A DNA stretch of 64,000 nt. Origin: Gemmatimonadales bacterium (lineage in GTDB: Bacteria > Gemmatimonadota > Gemmatimonadetes > Palauibacterales > Palauibacteraceae). The position numbers and the translations under genes are program-made. Each line of letters begins with the position of its first letter. The first letter of the stretch is position 1. A model generated the notes under the pieces. It searched no databases. It was given only the letters and a program-made list of their open reading frames with translations, and was not told the DNA's origin. Shown here piece by piece: positions 61,274 to 64,000 of the stretch. Location of the stretch: assembly GCA_009838765.1 (NCBI GenBank), contig VXQX01000081.1, positions 94,881 through 158,880 on the forward strand, written 5' to 3'.

Positions 61274-62693
61274 TTCGGCCCCCGTTTCGAGTCTCGAGAC
61301 GCGCCCCGATCCACATAATCAGGATCGTGAGCGGCAGTCCGACCAGGATCGGGTCGAGTTGCCAGATGATGACGACGGCCCCCACCTCGCGGATCGCCCC
61401 GAACGTCTGCCACACCGCCTGCACCGCGGCGCCGATGAGCATGGCCGCCATCACCGTCCGCGGCGCCTGCCGAAGCGAGGGAAAGAGGACGATCCCGACC
61501 AGCGCGGGGGCGACGGACGCCCCCATGATCCGTCCCCCGATCCAGAACAGTTCGATGAGGAGGGGAAGCGCCAGGTAGAGTACGGCGGCAAGCGCCCCGA
61601 CGAGGAGGACGTTGAGGCGGTACACCCAGAGCTGCCGGACGGTGCTCGCCGTGGGGGCGATGAAGCGCGCGTACAGGTCGAGCGTGAAGTTGGAGGCGAT
61701 CGTGTTGATCGTGCTGGAGAGCGTCGACATGCTCGCCGCGAGCACGCACACGACGACGAGGCTCGCGAGTTCGTTCCCGGCCGCCCCGAAGGCGAGCGTG
61801 ACGAAGGCGTCCTCCGCCGCGAGGCCCGGCCCGTACATCGTGCGGGCGACGATCCCGATGAGAGGCGGCGTCATGTACCAGATCGAGGCGATGACCCCGC
61901 CGTACAGGAACCCCCGCCGGGCGATGTCCGCGCTCCTGGCCGCGAAGCCCCGCTGGATGAGTCCCTGGTACGCGCCCGTGATCGCGAGGCCGATGACGAT
62001 CCAGGCGAGGACCTGGGTGACGCCCGCCCGCCCGAAGATGTCGATCAGCGCCGGATCGAGGCCGGCGCTCAACTCGCCGAGGCCTCCGGCCGCGGCCAGC
62101 CCCGCCACGAGCACCGCGATCGAGCCGGCGAGGATGATGAAGAACTGGATCGCGTCGGTCGCCATCACCGCCCACATGCCGCCCAGGAACACATAGACGG
62201 ACGTGACGCCGAGCCACAGAAGGAGCGATTCGGCCACGGAGATGCCGAGCACCGCCGTGGTGACGAGCGTCAGCGCGCCGATGGTCCCCGCCGTGACGCC
62301 CATGTCCCGGAGGATGACGAGAACGAGCGAGACGATCCGGTGCCGAGGGCCGAAGCAGCGGCCGAAGAGTTCCGGGATCGTGATGACGCCTGTCTCCCAC
62401 AGCCGCGGGATGATGAAGTACGCGATCCAGATCGTCCCCAGCATGAAGGATCCGCCGCTCCAGTACGCGTCGAGGCCGAAGTCCGCGCCGAGCGCCGAGA
62501 TCCCGATCAGCGTCGTCCCGTTGATCCAGGTGGCCGCGACGGAGAAGGCGATGAGCCACACGCCCGAGTGGCGCCCCGCCACCGCCATGTCCTCGACGGA
62601 GCGCACTCGCCGCCGGAACCAGACGCCGACCCCCAGCATGAGGGCGAGGTAGGCTCCGATGAGCCACCACGAAAGCTGCATCCCCTCCGTCAT
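61260..62693 (-). CDS. Sodium:solute symporter (SSS family)
   Basis: 477 residues from the ATG at 62693 (MTEGMQLSWWLIGAYLALML), which overlaps the stop of the small membrane gene. About 13 spans are expected. SSS features: SVAATWINGTTLIGISALG (sodium site region), GLAAEDAFVTLAFG, and the STLSSTINTIASNFTLDLY signature, given in parts. In an operon with hydantoinase and an amine-oxidising flavoprotein, it most likely imports the cyclic amide substrate. Substrate is inferred from neighbours. Confidence 0.9.
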   Translation of the reverse strand: MTEGMQLSWWLIGAYLALMLGVGVWFRRRVRSVEDMAVAGRHSGVWLIAFSVAATWINGTTLIGISALGADFGLDAYWSGGSFMLGTIWIAYFIIPRLWETGVITIPELFGRCFGPRHRIVSLVLVILRDMGVTAGTIGALTLVTTAVLGISVAESLLLWLGVTSVYVFLGGMWAVMATDAIQFFIILAGSIAVLVAGLAAAGGLGELSAGLDPALIDIFGRAGVTQVLAWIVIGLAITGAYQGLIQRGFAARSADIARRGFLYGGVIASIWYMTPPLIGIVARTMYGPGLAAEDAFVTLAFGAAGNELASLVVVCVLAASMSTLSSTINTIASNFTLDLYARFIAPTASTVRQLWVYRLNVLLVGALAAVLYLALPLLIELFWIGGRIMGASVAPALVGIVLFPSLRQAPRTVMAAMLIGAAVQAVWQTFGAIREVGAVVIIWQLDPILVGLPLTILIMWIGARLETRNGGRNAAA

Positions 62694-62902
62694 GGCCCGC
62701 CGCCCAGCAGCCAGCCCCAGAGCCCGATGTAACCGAAGCCCAGGAGGACGAGGATGAGGAGCGCGAGCCACGGGTTGAGGCGCGGGAGCGCGATCCGGTC
62801 CATGCGGGCCGGATCCGGGCTTGCCGGGTCCGGATGGTCCCCGGCCATCGGATCCCCCGCGACACCGTCGGGTCGACCTTCGCGCCGGTCGCGCCCGCTC
62901 AC
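62690..62902 (-). CDS. Small single-span membrane protein coupled to the SSS transporter
   Basis: 70 residues from a GTG. The N-terminal ~40 residues are charged and Pro/Asp-rich, and a single span follows (LNPWLALLILVLLGFGYIGLWGWLL). It overlaps hyuA by GTGA upstream and the transporter by ATGA downstream, so it is translationally coupled to both. Several SSS transporters have small partner proteins encoded just upstream (for example DUF485 with ActP or DUF3311 types); this one has one span and no recognised family. It could be an accessory subunit. That it is real follows from the tight overlaps and the clean hydrophobic segment. Confidence 0.65.
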   Translation of the reverse strand: MSGRDRREGRPDGVAGDPMAGDHPDPASPDPARMDRIALPRLNPWLALLILVLLGFGYIGLWGWLLGGGP

Positions 62903-64000
62903 GCGGCGCCTCCCGGAGCAATCAGGAGATTGCCGAACTCGTCCACAGTTGCGCGATATCCCGCGTGGACGAGCGTGGTGGAGTCGACCTCCTCGATGAC
63001 GGCCGGGCCGGCGACGACGTGGGCCGCCCGCAGTTGCGCCCGGTCGTAGATCGCGGTCTCGACGAAGCCGCCGCCGTCGGCGAAGAAAACCCGCCTCGTC
63101 CCGCGTCGGGCGTCCGCGACCCCCTTTCCGTTCGCTTCGATCATCGGAAGCCGGGGCCGCGCGATTCTGCCGATGGCCGTGACCGTGAAGTTCACGAGTT
63201 CGACGGGCTGCTCGGGGTAGCCGTGTCCGTAAGCCCGCTCGTGCTCGACATGGAAGCGGCGCACTGCGTCGGCCAGCGCGTGGGCGTCCAACCCTGCGTC
63301 CGACTCTTCGCCCATCCCCTCCCGCTGCAACGCCACGGGCACCTCCGACGACTGGCCGGCATACCGCATCTCGATGCCGCGCCGGAACTCCATCTCCTCC
63401 GGGGCCACGCCTTCGCGCCGGAGCGTGCGCCGCCCCTCCTCCTCCATCGTCTCGAAGAGCGACCGGATCCGCTCAGCGTCGGCCGCAGCGTCCGCCTCAG
63501 CGGCGGCCGTGATCCGCGTGCGGGAGAATTCGTGCCGCAGGTCCGTGACGAGGAGACCGAGGGCGGACGCCGTCCCCGGGCTCGGCGGCACCACGAGCGT
63601 CGGAATCTGCATGTCCATGCACAGGCGGTTCGCGTGCAGCGGCCCGGCCCCGCCGAAGGCGACCATCGTCAGCTCGCGCGGATCGTTGCCCCGGCGCACG
63701 GTCACGAGCCGCAGCGCGTTGATCATCGTCGCGTTCGCGATCTCGATGATCCCGTTCGCCGCCTCGACCGGGTCCAGCCCGAGCGGCTCGGCGCACCGCT
63801 CCCGGATCCCCGCCGCGGCCGCGTCCACGTCGAGCGGCATCTCGCCGCCCAGGAAGTAGCCGGGGTTCAGCCGGCCGAGTACGAGGTTGGCGTCCGTGAT
63901 CGTCGGCTCGGTCCCGCCTCGCCCGTAGCAGATGGGGCCCGGGTCCGCGCCCGCGCTCCGGGGCCCCACGCGGAGCCCCCCTCCCGCGTCCACCCAGGCG
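62899..64000 (-). CDS. hyuA: Hydantoinase A / N-methylhydantoinase alpha subunit, 5'-truncated by the window edge
   Basis: The visible part is the C-terminal ~367 residues; the frame is open to base 64000, so the start is outside. Family blocks: AWVDAGGGLRVGPRSAGADP, GPICYGRGGTEPTITDAN in parts, NGIIEIANATMINALRLVTVRRG, and MVAFGGAGPLHA, the ATP-binding region of the ASKHA-type HyuA. The C-terminal region RRFHVEHERAYGHGYPEQPVELVNF is also typical. With HyuB it forms the ATP-dependent cyclic amidase. It is the first gene visible of the operon. Confidence 0.92.
   Translation of the reverse strand, partial: AWVDAGGGLRVGPRSAGADPGPICYGRGGTEPTITDANLVLGRLNPGYFLGGEMPLDVDAAAAGIRERCAEPLGLDPVEAANGIIEIANATMINALRLVTVRRGNDPRELTMVAFGGAGPLHANRLCMDMQIPTLVVPPSPGTASALGLLVTDLRHEFSRTRITAAAEADAAADAERIRSLFETMEEEGRRTLRREGVAPEEMEFRRGIEMRYAGQSSEVPVALQREGMGEESDAGLDAHALADAVRRFHVEHERAYGHGYPEQPVELVNFTVTAIGRIARPRLPMIEANGKGVADARRGTRRVFFADGGGFVETAIYDRAQLRAAHVVAGPAVIEEVDSTTLVHAGYRATVDEFGNLLIAPGGAA

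Noticed and set aside
1..64000. CRISPR arrays, rRNA or tRNA genes, prophage
   Set aside because: No regularly spaced direct repeats, no cloverleaf-like or rRNA-like stretches, and no phage structural genes were seen. A tRNAscan/Infernal run would be needed to exclude small RNA genes fully.

Overview
The window is 64 kb of dense, GC-rich bacterial chromosome. No rRNA, tRNA, CRISPR array or prophage was seen. Gene content suggests a Gemmatimonadota-like heterotroph: a moxR-DUF58-batABCDE operon, a DUF5916 outer-membrane protein, an LVIVD-repeat protein, a sortilin-type BNR protein, a soluble PQQ dehydrogenase, S9 peptidase and many exported amidohydrolases. This assignment is an inference from gene repertoire, not a phylogeny. 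Many starts are GTG or TTG, and operons are typically coupled by 4-base GTGA/ATGA overlaps.

Layout. 1-3034: the end of an LVIVD-repeat protein, then three small membrane genes; the third is a doubly frameshifted copy of the first. 3077-4327: a Tat-type FMN alpha-hydroxy-acid oxidase carrying a CxxCH c-heme motif. 4575-12994: the bat aerotolerance-type operon. 12991-15026: a DNA glycosylase and an exported D-amino-acid-oxidase-like flavoprotein whose domains appear circularly permuted. 15034-16856: a MerR regulator divergent from an ARPP-1/DUF6569 protein. 16871-19627: two VapBC/FitAB-type toxin-antitoxin modules, each with a perfect palindromic operator, flanking an MFS exporter. 19715-29307: S9 peptidase, a cytochrome c/copper-monooxygenase-like protein, a PQQ dehydrogenase and envelope proteins. 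29392-34851: exported proteins, a lipoprotein-type 2-hydroxyacid dehydrogenase, a DUF4198 protein, a 1-Cys peroxiredoxin and an exported deaminase-type amidohydrolase. 34861-38012: a split thiamine-diphosphate decarboxylase divergent from a cobalt-type nitrile hydratase operon whose alpha subunit has a Tat signal and a His-rich tract. 38065-42855: a sortilin-like protein and a CapA phosphodiesterase. 42868-44902: a 160-bp palindromic element and hipBA. 44892-50466: three exported metal hydrolases in one operon. 50594-53196: a gene remnant and YdbS/YdbT-like PH-domain membrane proteins. 53207-58327: endonuclease IV, an SDR, a DUF5916 protein, a clipped lipoprotein and DUF1499. 58329-64000: an operon for hydantoin or N-methyl compound use (HyuA, a small membrane protein, an SSS transporter, HyuB, a sarcosine-oxidase-like flavoprotein).

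How it fits together. A recurring theme is oxidation and hydrolysis of small nitrogen or hydroxy compounds outside the cytoplasm. Hydroxy-acid oxidase, D-amino-acid oxidase, nitrile hydratase, D-aminoacylase, YtcJ-type amidohydrolase and the deaminase all carry export signals, next to PQQ and cytochrome c proteins able to take electrons. The most unusual items are the Tat-tagged nitrile hydratase, the permuted amine oxidase, the heme-motif hydroxy-acid oxidase and the small protein coupled to the SSS transporter.
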